Positions 1 through 6,454 of a DNA stretch of 17,576 bases are shown piece by piece. Positions within the stretch are counted from its first letter, which is position 1, and each line of letters opens with the position of its first letter. Where the stretch lies: the NCBI GenBank assembly GCA_934358495.1, contig CAKRKO010000054.1, positions 1-17,576 of the forward strand, read 5' to 3'. Below the pieces are notes generated by a model, which had not been told where the DNA came from, did not search any database, and worked only from the letters and a program-made list of their open reading frames with translations. The position numbers were made by a program, and so were the translations under genes. This DNA comes from an uncultured Eubacterium sp. GTDB taxonomy: Bacteria > Bacillota > Clostridia > Lachnospirales > Lachnospiraceae.

Positions 1-90
1 CAGGCTCTGAATCTAAGAACATATAGCGGCTTCGCCGCCAGAACAAACAATTACGGACTGATGTCAAGCAATTATAAATCTGTACAATAA
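1..90 (+). CDS. C-terminal end of a truncated gene, function unknown
   Basis: Frame 1 is open from the first base to a TAA at 88-90, giving 29 residues that end in ...NYKSVQ. The upstream part lies outside the window, so no domain can be assigned. The stretch is polar (Asn, Ser, Tyr, Arg) with no membrane segment. It runs toward the minus-strand lipoprotein gene, and the structured element at 111-490 lies between the two stops. A short open frame at an edge can arise by chance, so this is only moderately supported. No clear terminator with a T-tract follows directly. Confidence 0.45.
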   Translation, partial: QALNLRTYSGFAARTNNYGLMSSNYKSVQ

Positions 91-110
91 GGTTTTTAAA
101 CTGTTTTTAG

Positions 111-490
111 ATTTTGAGCCAGAGGTAAGAGCAAAGCCACCGCAACGCGGTTCCCTCGACGTAAATGGAACAAAGCAGAAACGAACTCCAACGAAAGAAC
201 CATTGTAAAATTTTCGTTGTGACCGCTGCGTCTAGCCCGACCGCGGGAGTGTGTCTGAGCACGCCGGTTTTGCGGGCGAGTTCGCGAATTTGATCAGAAC
301 TTGCTCTGGCAAGTTCTGGTGCGAGATTCGGGTCTGCGTAACAGACATATTTCAAATCCGAATCTCTGCACATTCATGCGAAGCTATTCTAAGTGGAGGT
401 GAAACCTCCGCTTAGGAAATAAGCGACGCAGTGGTCATAGAAAATTTTTCAGGTTCTTGTTGGAGTTCGTTTCTGCTTGTTCCAAATTAC
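111..490. repeat. Long imperfect inverted-repeat element with nested hairpins (possible MITE-like repeat or structured RNA)
   Basis: The outer arms are about 161-232 and 425-490. Bases 173-192 pair perfectly with 459-478 (20 bp), and 220-232 pairs with 425-437 with a single G-T wobble. Enclosed between them are a perfect 10-bp hairpin (295-304/309-318, loop TCTG); a long hairpin (319-331/358-371, one bulge) that contains another one (332-336/342-346); and a 12-bp hairpin with a GAA loop (389-400/404-415, one wobble). A small stem ACCGC/GCGGT lies just outside the left arm (139-151). The element fills the space between two convergent genes and its right arm ends about 12 bp past the stop of the lipoprotein gene. 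It has no credible ORF. It could be a non-autonomous mobile repeat, an intergenic palindromic unit, or a structured RNA; the sequence alone does not say which strand, if any, is transcribed. Confidence 0.75.
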
Positions 491-502
491 CCTAAACAAG
501 AA

Positions 503-1258
503 TTACTGTGTCACTACCGGTTGCTGTCCATCTGCCGGCTGCGTCTGTGTCTGATCCGTACTCTGTGGAGCGGCATCTGTCTGACTGTCAGCTGCGGTAC
601 CATCCGCTGGCTGTTGTGCAGCATCCGTAGCATTTGCATCAGTTTGTCCATCCGTTGCAGCAGCATCGCCGTTTGCAGCATCCGTTGTGTTATCTGTTTC
701 ATTGGCAGAATCAGTCTGCGCCTGACCATTAGCGATGTATTCCGTAATATTTGCATGAGACAATGTCTTGCTGTCTGTAACATAAATAGCCGCACTTAGT
801 GTAGTTTTGCTGGACGGAACTTCAACTTTCTGCGTGCCGGACTTTCCATGTGTCGTATAAACGGTGATATTGTCATAGCTGTCAGAAATCTTGTACAGAA
901 TATCTGATTTTGCAATCTCATCCCCGGCTGCATCGGTAACCGTGCAGCGCAGCTCTGTATTTCCAGGAATCGTGCACATTTCCAAAGTTCCGTTTTCATC
1001 CGTGGTTCCTTCAAATATCTGCTCATTTCCATCGTAGATCGTAACAGTCGCACCGGCTAGCTTCTGTCCATCTGCGCCATACCATCTTGTATAGAGCTGC
1101 AGCTCGCCGTCTGTCAGAGTCTCTTTTTCCGCAGAAAGTTCAGCACCGGTACTTACCGCTGTACTCTGATTAGGCAGTTCGAAACTGCATCCATTCAATA
1201 AAAAGGCACCGCTGATCGTAAGGGCAGCAATCAGTGCCGCATATGTTTTCTTTTTCAT
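503..1258 (-). CDS. Lipoprotein with a Cna-B/transthyretin-like domain and a low-complexity C-terminal tail
   Basis: A 251-residue protein. MKKK plus a hydrophobic stretch and the lipobox L-N-G-C (Cys24) indicate a type II signal peptide, so it should be anchored to the outer face of the membrane. Residues about 52-120 (YGADGQKLAGATVTIYDG followed by a TTDENG turn) look like a beta-sandwich of the Cna-B/carboxypeptidase-regulatory type, a fold used as a structural or adhesive module. From about residue 186 to the end the protein is almost only Thr, Asp, Ala, Gln, Asn and Gly, probably a disordered spacer or wall-spanning segment. The start is supported by AGAGG about 8 nt upstream. It is divergent from the SH3-like membrane protein gene and convergent on the gene at 1-90. 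The substrate or partner is unknown; the lipoprotein call is firm, the domain name is inference. Confidence 0.85.
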   Translation of the reverse strand: MKKKTYAALIAALTISGAFLLNGCSFELPNQSTAVSTGAELSAEKETLTDGELQLYTRWYGADGQKLAGATVTIYDGNEQIFEGTTDENGTLEMCTIPGNTELRCTVTDAAGDEIAKSDILYKISDSYDNITVYTTHGKSGTQKVEVPSSKTTLSAAIYVTDSKTLSHANITEYIANGQAQTDSANETDNTTDAANGDAAATDGQTDANATDAAQQPADGTAADSQTDAAPQSTDQTQTQPADGQQPVVTQ

Positions 1259-1357
1259 GAGTCAAAACCTCTTTTCTTATACTATTTGCATGATTACTTA
1301 TAGAATGATACAAAAATGTGAATATTTCAAGAAATTTTTATGAAAAAAAGAAAAATA

Positions 1358-1386
1358 TTGATTTTTATATTTCCCATACCTATAAT
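1358..1386 (+). promoter_or_regulatory. Strong sigma-A type promoter for the SH3-like membrane protein
   Basis: TTGATT (1358-1363) and a perfect TATAAT (1381-1386) are separated by 17 bp, about 40 bp before the chosen start codon. The preceding bases are A/T rich, like an UP element. Confidence 0.75.
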
Positions 1387-1426
1387 AAAGTAGATAAATT
1401 TTGTAATGAAAAACTATGGAGGATAT

Positions 1427-3133
1427 ATGAGAAACAGAACAACAGCAAAGAAAAAACTCGCAGGTTCCTGTCTGGCTCTGTGTCTGACCGGTGCACTGGC
1501 ATGGAATATGTCCGGAGTAACCGCTCTGGCAGCGCCATCTTCCGGAACAGCCATTGATGATAATACGATCGTGCGTGAAAAGATCAAAGGAAATCCGGTC
1601 GGTTCACTTTCTGCAGATCAGAAAGTAACCATCAAGGGTGAAAAAAATTCTGATGATGGCTATACGTGGTATGAAGTAGCTTTTGAATGGAATGGTGAGG
1701 AGACAGACGGATGGGTAAGAAGTGATCTGATTTCAGCTGGAGAAGCGACAGAACCGGCGGCAGGAGACAATGCAAATTATGATGATCAGGCAGAACCAAT
1801 CAGTATGAATGATGAGTCACAGCAGGTTGTTGACGGTTTCCAGTTTAATGGTATGACCTACAAAGTGGCAGACAGTTTCCCGGCAGACCAGATTCCTGCA
1901 GGATTTACTGCGACAACGATTACTTGTGCGGGGGTGGAAGCGCAGGCAGCGCAGATGGAAAATGGCACACAGGTATATTTGGTGTACTTGCAGAATGTTG
2001 CGGATCCGCAGCAGAAAGGTGTATTTGTCTATGATACAGAACGCAACGAGGTGATTCCATTTGTAAGCATTGCGCAGAAGGATTCCTTTGTGGTAGTGAC
2101 AAACGTGCCGACCGCTGTGGCAGAGCAGGTATCCGGCAGATATCAGGCGACACAGTGCACTTTTGAAAACGGAAGCATCATGGCTTATCAGGCATCAGAT
2201 ACAGACGAAACGGTGGCGACAGACGTATCAGCTTCTGAATTTTACTATATATATGGTACTTCCAGCACCGGACAGAGTGGCTGGTATGTATACGATTCCG
2301 TAAACCAGACCTTACAGCGCAGCATGGCAAACATGCAGTATGACGGCAGTGCGGCGCAGGACAATGCAGGGGATAAAAAGACCGCATCTGGATTCGACAT
2401 GGACAGCATGACACGGATGATCACGGCAGGAATCGGCATCGTGGCACTGTTGCTGCTGATTCTTCTAATCGTAATGGCCGTACGTTACCGCCGCCTGCGC
2501 AGCTATCTGGATAATGCGGTCGGACCGGATGATGACGATTATGATGAGACACCGACAAAGACCTTTGAAGTAGAACTGAAGGGCAGCAAGGTGGATGTAC
2601 TTGATCTTGACAGCGAGATTGAAAAAATCGGCGCAAAGAAACCGGAAAACAAAAAGGAAGAGCCGAAAAAAGCTGAGCCGGAGAAGAAAGTACAGAAGGA
2701 ACAGCTGAAGAAAGAGAAAAAACAGGAAAAAGAAACTGTTTCAGCAAAGGCGCAGGAAGAAAAACGCCAGACAGAGAAGTTTTTTAAAAAAGAAAATCTG
2801 ACAAAGACTCCGGCAGAGCCGAAGAAAGAAGCACAGGCTGATGCAGTAAAAGAAATCGAGGAAGAGGTCGGCGCTGAGATTAAACTTGAGGCACCAAAAG
2901 CCAAGGAGAACAATCCGGATACAGAACAGCTGGTTGCAGATCTGAAAAAACTGATCATGGAAGTGGAAAATACATCCAAAGAAGAGAAGGCACCGGAAGA
3001 CGAATTCCTAAAGGAGGAAGAGCCGGAGTTTTTCGATGAAGAATTAGCGGTGGAAGAGGAAGTTGTTGAGACACCGAAAAAGAAAGACAAAAAGCCAAAG
3101 AAAGATTCCTGGGATGATATCGAATTCCTGTAA
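1427..3133 (+). CDS. Secreted SH3-like domain protein with one membrane helix and a Lys/Glu-rich cytoplasmic tail
   Basis: The start at 1427 is preferred over an in-frame ATG at 1406, because GGAGG sits 4 nt before 1427 while 1406 has no ribosome site; this gives 568 residues. A signal peptide ends near ALAAP (about residue 35). Residues about 45-102 resemble a bacterial SH3 domain (IVREKIKGNPVGSL...GWVRSDL), a fold that often binds cell wall. A second extracellular region (about 125-320), beginning near FQFNGMTYKV, is not recognised. A single hydrophobic helix at about 332-354 is followed by RYRRLR, so the C-terminus should be inside. The roughly 210-residue tail is highly charged, dominated by Lys and Glu, probably disordered or coiled, and ends in DSWDDIEFL. 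The topology suggests a link from outside (wall) to a cytoplasmic partner. It has its own promoter and terminator. The specific function is unknown. Confidence 0.88.
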   Translation: MRNRTTAKKKLAGSCLALCLTGALAWNMSGVTALAAPSSGTAIDDNTIVREKIKGNPVGSLSADQKVTIKGEKNSDDGYTWYEVAFEWNGEETDGWVRSDLISAGEATEPAAGDNANYDDQAEPISMNDESQQVVDGFQFNGMTYKVADSFPADQIPAGFTATTITCAGVEAQAAQMENGTQVYLVYLQNVADPQQKGVFVYDTERNEVIPFVSIAQKDSFVVVTNVPTAVAEQVSGRYQATQCTFENGSIMAYQASDTDETVATDVSASEFYYIYGTSSTGQSGWYVYDSVNQTLQRSMANMQYDGSAAQDNAGDKKTASGFDMDSMTRMITAGIGIVALLLLILLIVMAVRYRRLRSYLDNAVGPDDDDYDETPTKTFEVELKGSKVDVLDLDSEIEKIGAKKPENKKEEPKKAEPEKKVQKEQLKKEKKQEKETVSAKAQEEKRQTEKFFKKENLTKTPAEPKKEAQADAVKEIEEEVGAEIKLEAPKAKENNPDTEQLVADLKKLIMEVENTSKEEKAPEDEFLKEEEPEFFDEELAVEEEVVETPKKKDKKPKKDSWDDIEFL

Positions 3134-3143
3134 AAAATAGCAT

Positions 3144-3196
3144 AAAGACCACAGATGTAAGGCCAAAAAAGGTCTGGTGTCTGTGGCCTTTTTTTC
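3144..3196 (+). terminator. Rho-independent terminator after the SH3-like membrane protein gene
   Basis: AGACCACAG (3146-3154) pairs with CTGTGGCCT (3181-3189) with one mismatch, and is followed by a run of seven or more T. It begins about 12 bp after the TAA at 3131-3133. Confidence 0.75.
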
Positions 3197-3370
3197 ATGT
3201 AATAGGAAATTACTACGTAATATTCCTATTACATAAAAACGCTCCGCGAGGATGCGACCAGATGCATGAGGAATAATGTCTGCTGAAGCAGACTGCATCT
3301 GGCGCGCAAAGCGTAACAAGTCCCTCAAAGATTGAGGGATTAAGGGAGTTTGAAGCGGACTTGTCCGCTT
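3197..3370. repeat. Array of consecutive hairpins, probable structured intergenic repeat or RNA
   Basis: Four adjacent foldable units are visible. (a) 3197-3208 pairs perfectly with 3223-3234 (12 bp), and the stem continues inward as ATTAC/GTAAT with one bulge. (b) A three-part stem: ACGCT 3239-3243/AGCGT 3310-3314, TGCG 3253-3256/CGCA 3305-3308, CCAGATGC 3258-3265/GCATCTGG 3295-3302, capped by GTCTGC-TGAA-GCAGAC at 3278-3293. (c) CCCTCAA 3322-3328/TTGAGGG 3332-3338. (d) AAGCGGA/TCCGCTT with loop CTTG at about 3353-3370. None has a clean T-tract, so they are not simple terminators. The array lies after a terminator and before the gntR promoter. No ORF is credible here. Whether it is mobile or transcribed cannot be judged from one copy. 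Confidence 0.65.
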
Positions 3371-3444
3371 TGTTCTGATACAGAATTACGTGGGGATATG
3401 TGAAGGCATACTTCTGGTAAGATAGTTTGGTCTATATATTTAGG

Positions 3445-3473
3445 TTGACAGAAAACTGAGGGTGTTATATCAT
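3445..3473 (+). promoter_or_regulatory. Promoter of the gntR-clpC-radA operon
   Basis: A perfect TTGACA (3445-3450), a 17-bp spacer and TATCAT (3468-3473). Transcription from here would give a leader of about 100 nt before the gntR start at 3583. Confidence 0.75.
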
Positions 3474-3483
3474 CGTTATAACA
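3463..3483. promoter_or_regulatory. Candidate operator overlapping the -10 box (autoregulation by the GntR protein)
   Basis: TGTTATA (3463-3469) and TATAACA (3477-3483) form a perfect 7-bp inverted repeat with a 7-bp spacer, covering the -10 box and the probable start of transcription. GntR-family dimers typically bind such dyads and often repress their own operon. The match to the downstream regulator is inference. No CtsR-type direct repeat (GGTCAAA heptads) was seen nearby. Confidence 0.5.
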
Positions 3484-3531
3484 GTGTCTGATTCGGTACA
3501 GAGACTGGATAGGGTTTAGCAATTACAGACA

Positions 3532-3555
3532 GATCCGGGGGTGGTAGCCCGGATC
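3532..3555 (+). promoter_or_regulatory. Perfect leader hairpin upstream of the gntR ribosome site
   Basis: GATCCGGG (3532-3539) pairs perfectly with CCCGGATC (3548-3555) around an 8-nt loop. It ends about 10 nt before the GGAGG at 3566-3570. There is no T-tract after it, so it is not an intrinsic terminator; it could stabilise the mRNA, influence initiation, or be a second DNA dyad for a regulator. Confidence 0.45.
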
Positions 3556-3582
3556 GTAGAAACATGGAGGATAGGTTCACAA

Positions 3583-3954
3583 ATGACAATCGAAGTTGAT
3601 TTTAACAGTGATGAAGCGTTGTATATACAGCTGCGAAATCAGATCATTTATGGTATTGCCACAAAACAGTACCATGAAGGGGATCCGTTGCCGTCTGTGC
3701 GACAGCTTGCAGATGAAATCGGTATCAATATGCATACCGTAAATAAGGCGTATTCGGTATTGCGCCAGGAAGGACTGCTCCGTCTCGACAGACGCCGCGG
3801 CACCGTTATCGCACTGGATATTGACCGGTTAAAGGCAGAAGAGGAAATGCGGGACAGTCTGCGGGTTGTACTTGCCCGTGGTTTTTGCAAAGGCATTACC
3901 CGCGCAGAGGTCCACGAACTCGTGGATGAGATTTTTGATGAGTACGAGGAGTAG
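3583..3954 (+). CDS. GntR-family transcriptional regulator, YtrA-type (short)
   Basis: A 123-residue protein. An upstream in-frame GTG at 3541 lies inside a hairpin and has no ribosome site, so ATG 3583 is chosen; GGAGG is at 3566-3570, a rather long spacing. The N-terminal two thirds is a winged helix typical of GntR proteins: ALYIQLRNQI, then LPSVRQLADEIGINMHTVNK as the helix-turn-helix, then a wing near RRRGTV. The C-terminal part is only about 45 residues, with no large ligand-binding domain, which is the YtrA subfamily pattern and implies a small dimerisation helix region. The clpC start follows 14 bp after its stop, so the two are cotranscribed. It most likely represses its own operon through the dyad at the promoter; the inducing signal is unknown. 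Confidence 0.92.
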   Translation: MTIEVDFNSDEALYIQLRNQIIYGIATKQYHEGDPLPSVRQLADEIGINMHTVNKAYSVLRQEGLLRLDRRRGTVIALDIDRLKAEEEMRDSLRVVLARGFCKGITRAEVHELVDEIFDEYEE

Positions 3955-3968
3955 TTGGAGGAAGTAAT

Positions 3969-6416
3969 ATGCAATATAAAGGATTTACCAGACAGGCCCG
4001 CAAAGCCATGCGTCTGGCCAAGCAGCTGGCAGAGCGGGAAAATCAGACCCGCATGGGAAGTGAATATCTGCTGGCGGGACTTCTGCTGGAAGAACACGGC
4101 GTTGCGGCTCAGGTGTTGCAGCAGTTATCGGTAAATCGTGAGGATATTCTGGCCATGATCCATGAGATCGCGCTGCCGGGAGATCCGGAGACAGGATCAG
4201 AAGAAGAGTTCCTCACACCGGAAAGCCAGGAGATTATCGAAGGGGCTTATGCGGCTGCTGAGCGGTTTGACAGTGAAGAAGTGGGAACGGAGCATCTGCT
4301 TTTTTCCATTATGGAGCATCGGATCAGTGCCGCAACACGGCTTCTGATCGCCATGAACGTCAATCTGGGAAAGGTGTACACCGACATTTTGACCGCTATG
4401 GGCAAAGAAAACATGTATTCCCGCGAGGAAAGCAAGCAGTTCCGTACCGGAAAACGTGCGGAGGCAGGAAAAAACACACTGATTGATACGTATACCACAG
4501 ATCTGACTGCCCGCGCAGCAAATGGCGAACTGGATCCATTGATCGGACGTATGGAAGAACTCCAGCGTCTGATCCAGATTCTGAGCCGCCGTGGAAAAAA
4601 TAATCCGTGCCTGATCGGCGAGCCGGGCGTGGGAAAAACAGCCATTGTGGAAGGGCTTGCAGCCCGGGTGGCCGCAGGTGCGGTACCGGAGCATCTGCAG
4701 GAGAAACGAATCCTGACGCTGGATATTTCCGGCATGGTGGCCGGCACAAAGTACCGCGGTGAATTTGAGGAACGTATCAAAGGCATCATGCAGGAAGTGC
4801 AGCAGGCAGAAAATGTGATACTGTTTATCGATGAACTGCATACGATCATTGGTGCCGGTGGTGCGGAGGGAGCACTGGATGCGTCAAATATCATGAAACC
4901 GGCATTATCCCGGGGGCTGATTCAGATCATCGGTGCCACAACCATTCAGGAATACCGCAAGCACATTGAAAAAGATGCCGCGCTGGAGCGACGTTTCCAG
5001 CCGGTGACCGTAGAAGAACCGAGTGTGGAACAGACTGTGGAGATATTGCGTGGTCTGCGCCCACAGTATGAAAAACATCATCATGTAACCATCACAGAGG
5101 ATGGCCTGCGGGCAGCAGCGGAACTTTCTGAGCGTTATATTAATGACCGTTTTCTGCCGGATAAAGCCATTGACCTGATGGATGAGGCTGCTTCCAAAGC
5201 ACATGTGGGAACATTGGATAAACCAGTGCAGTTAGAGCAGATGAAGACAGAACTGTTTGACATGGATGTACAGTTAGAGGATGCTGTCGTGGCAGGTAAT
5301 CTGGCACAGGCAGGAGAAATCCGCAGGAAAAAGCAACAGAAACAGAATGCTTATGACACCGCACTTGCAAGATACCGCCGCAGCATGCGCAATAAAAAGA
5401 TTCTGGTGGGCGAAAACGAAGTGGCGGATGTGGTGTCCGACTGGACCCATATCCCGGTGAAACGTCTGACCGAGGGCGAGGCAGCACGTCTGCAGCGTCT
5501 GGAAAAAGCTCTGCACAAACGTGTCATTGCGCAGGATGAGGCAATTTCCGCAGTGGCAAAAGCAGTGAGACGAGGCAGAGTCGGATTGAAAGATCCATCC
5601 AGACCGGTGGGTTCTTTCCTGTTCCTCGGACCGACAGGGGTCGGAAAAACAGAGATTTCCAAAGCACTGGCAGAGGAAGTTTTTGGTCAGGAAGATGCCA
5701 TGATCCGCGTGGATATGTCCGAATATATGGAGAAGCACAGCGTGTCCAAAATGATCGGATCCCCGCCAGGCTATGTGGGATACGAAGAGGGCGGACAGCT
5801 CAGTGAAAAAGTACGCCGTCACCCGTACTCTGTCATTTTATTTGACGAGATCGAGAAAGCGCATCCGGATGTGTTTAACGTATTGCTTCAAGTGTTGGAC
5901 GATGGACATATCACAGACGCTCAGGGTAGAAAAGTAGATTTCAAAAATACGATCATCATCATGACATCCAATGCAGGCGCACAGTCCATCATTGAACCGA
6001 AAAAACTGGGCTTTGCGACGGAGCAGAACGAAAAAGCGGATTATAACCGGATGAAATCCAATGTTATGGAAGAAGTGCGCCGTATTTTCAAACCGGAATT
6101 TTTGAACCGTATTGATGAGGTCATTGTATTCCATGCTTTGACAAAAGAACATATGAAGAAGATCGTTGGAATTATGACAAAAGAACTGCAGCAGCGCTGC
6201 GGGGAACAGCTTGGCATTGAACTGAAGATCACGGATGCAGTGCGTCAGTACATTGTAGATAAAGCATACGATCCGAAATACGGAGCGCGTCCGTTACGCC
6301 GGATGATCCAGACGAAACTTGAGGACTCTCTGGCCGATGCGTTGCTGTCCGGTGAGATTAAAAAAGGCACAACTGTGAACGTTCGTGTCAAAAAAGATGA
6401 AATTACATTTTCCTAG
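3969..6416 (+). CDS. clpC: ClpC, AAA+ unfoldase subunit of the Clp protease
   Basis: An 815-residue class I Hsp100 protein. It unfolds substrates and threads them into the ClpP peptidase in the cytoplasm. Visible order: Clp N domain (about 1-145); first AAA+ module with Walker A GEPGVGKT at 217-224, pore loop KYRG near 261-264 and Walker B Asp288-Glu289; a middle region (about 415-475) with a UVR-like coiled segment, as expected for ClpC rather than ClpA or ClpB; second AAA+ module with Walker A GPTGVGKT at 554-561, pore loop GYVGY at 601-605 and Walker B Asp626-Glu627. The tripeptide LGF at 680-682 sits where ClpP-docking loops lie (IGF/VGF type). The family C-terminal signature GARPLRR is present. 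Length is normal for ClpC. The site GGAGG lies 7 nt upstream. No mcsA, mcsB or ctsR precedes it. Identification is secure. Confidence 0.97.
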   Translation: MQYKGFTRQARKAMRLAKQLAERENQTRMGSEYLLAGLLLEEHGVAAQVLQQLSVNREDILAMIHEIALPGDPETGSEEEFLTPESQEIIEGAYAAAERFDSEEVGTEHLLFSIMEHRISAATRLLIAMNVNLGKVYTDILTAMGKENMYSREESKQFRTGKRAEAGKNTLIDTYTTDLTARAANGELDPLIGRMEELQRLIQILSRRGKNNPCLIGEPGVGKTAIVEGLAARVAAGAVPEHLQEKRILTLDISGMVAGTKYRGEFEERIKGIMQEVQQAENVILFIDELHTIIGAGGAEGALDASNIMKPALSRGLIQIIGATTIQEYRKHIEKDAALERRFQPVTVEEPSVEQTVEILRGLRPQYEKHHHVTITEDGLRAAAELSERYINDRFLPDKAIDLMDEAASKAHVGTLDKPVQLEQMKTELFDMDVQLEDAVVAGNLAQAGEIRRKKQQKQNAYDTALARYRRSMRNKKILVGENEVADVVSDWTHIPVKRLTEGEAARLQRLEKALHKRVIAQDEAISAVAKAVRRGRVGLKDPSRPVGSFLFLGPTGVGKTEISKALAEEVFGQEDAMIRVDMSEYMEKHSVSKMIGSPPGYVGYEEGGQLSEKVRRHPYSVILFDEIEKAHPDVFNVLLQVLDDGHITDAQGRKVDFKNTIIIMTSNAGAQSIIEPKKLGFATEQNEKADYNRMKSNVMEEVRRIFKPEFLNRIDEVIVFHALTKEHMKKIVGIMTKELQQRCGEQLGIELKITDAVRQYIVDKAYDPKYGARPLRRMIQTKLEDSLADALLSGEIKKGTTVNVRVKKDEITFS

Positions 6417-6454
6417 TTTTTTGATATCGATGTAAGGAGATAAAAGAAATAAAT

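Noticed and set aside
107..373. Minus-strand 88-codon frame inside the repeat element
   Set aside because: It lies wholly in the hairpin-rich element, has no ribosome site and an implausible protein composition; it is a by-product of the palindromes.
431..799. Plus-strand 122-codon frame opposite the lipoprotein gene
   Set aside because: It is the antisense of the low-complexity tail of the lipoprotein; rich in Cys, Ile and Arg and without a start signal.
1406..1426. Upstream ATG for the SH3-like membrane protein
   Set aside because: No ribosome site precedes it, and the GGAGG lies within its first codons, serving ATG 1427.
2539..3198. Minus-strand 219-codon Ser/Phe-rich frame
   Set aside because: It is the complement of the Lys/Glu-rich tail (AAG/GAA codons give CTT/TTC), and it runs through the terminator.
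3541..3582. GTG start extending the GntR protein by 14 residues
   Set aside because: The GTG is in the loop of a perfect hairpin with no ribosome site; homologous YtrA-type proteins begin close to MTIEVDF.
3371..3582. CtsR operator for clpC
   Set aside because: No tandem GGTCAAA-like heptads are visible; only an inverted repeat that suits a GntR dimer.
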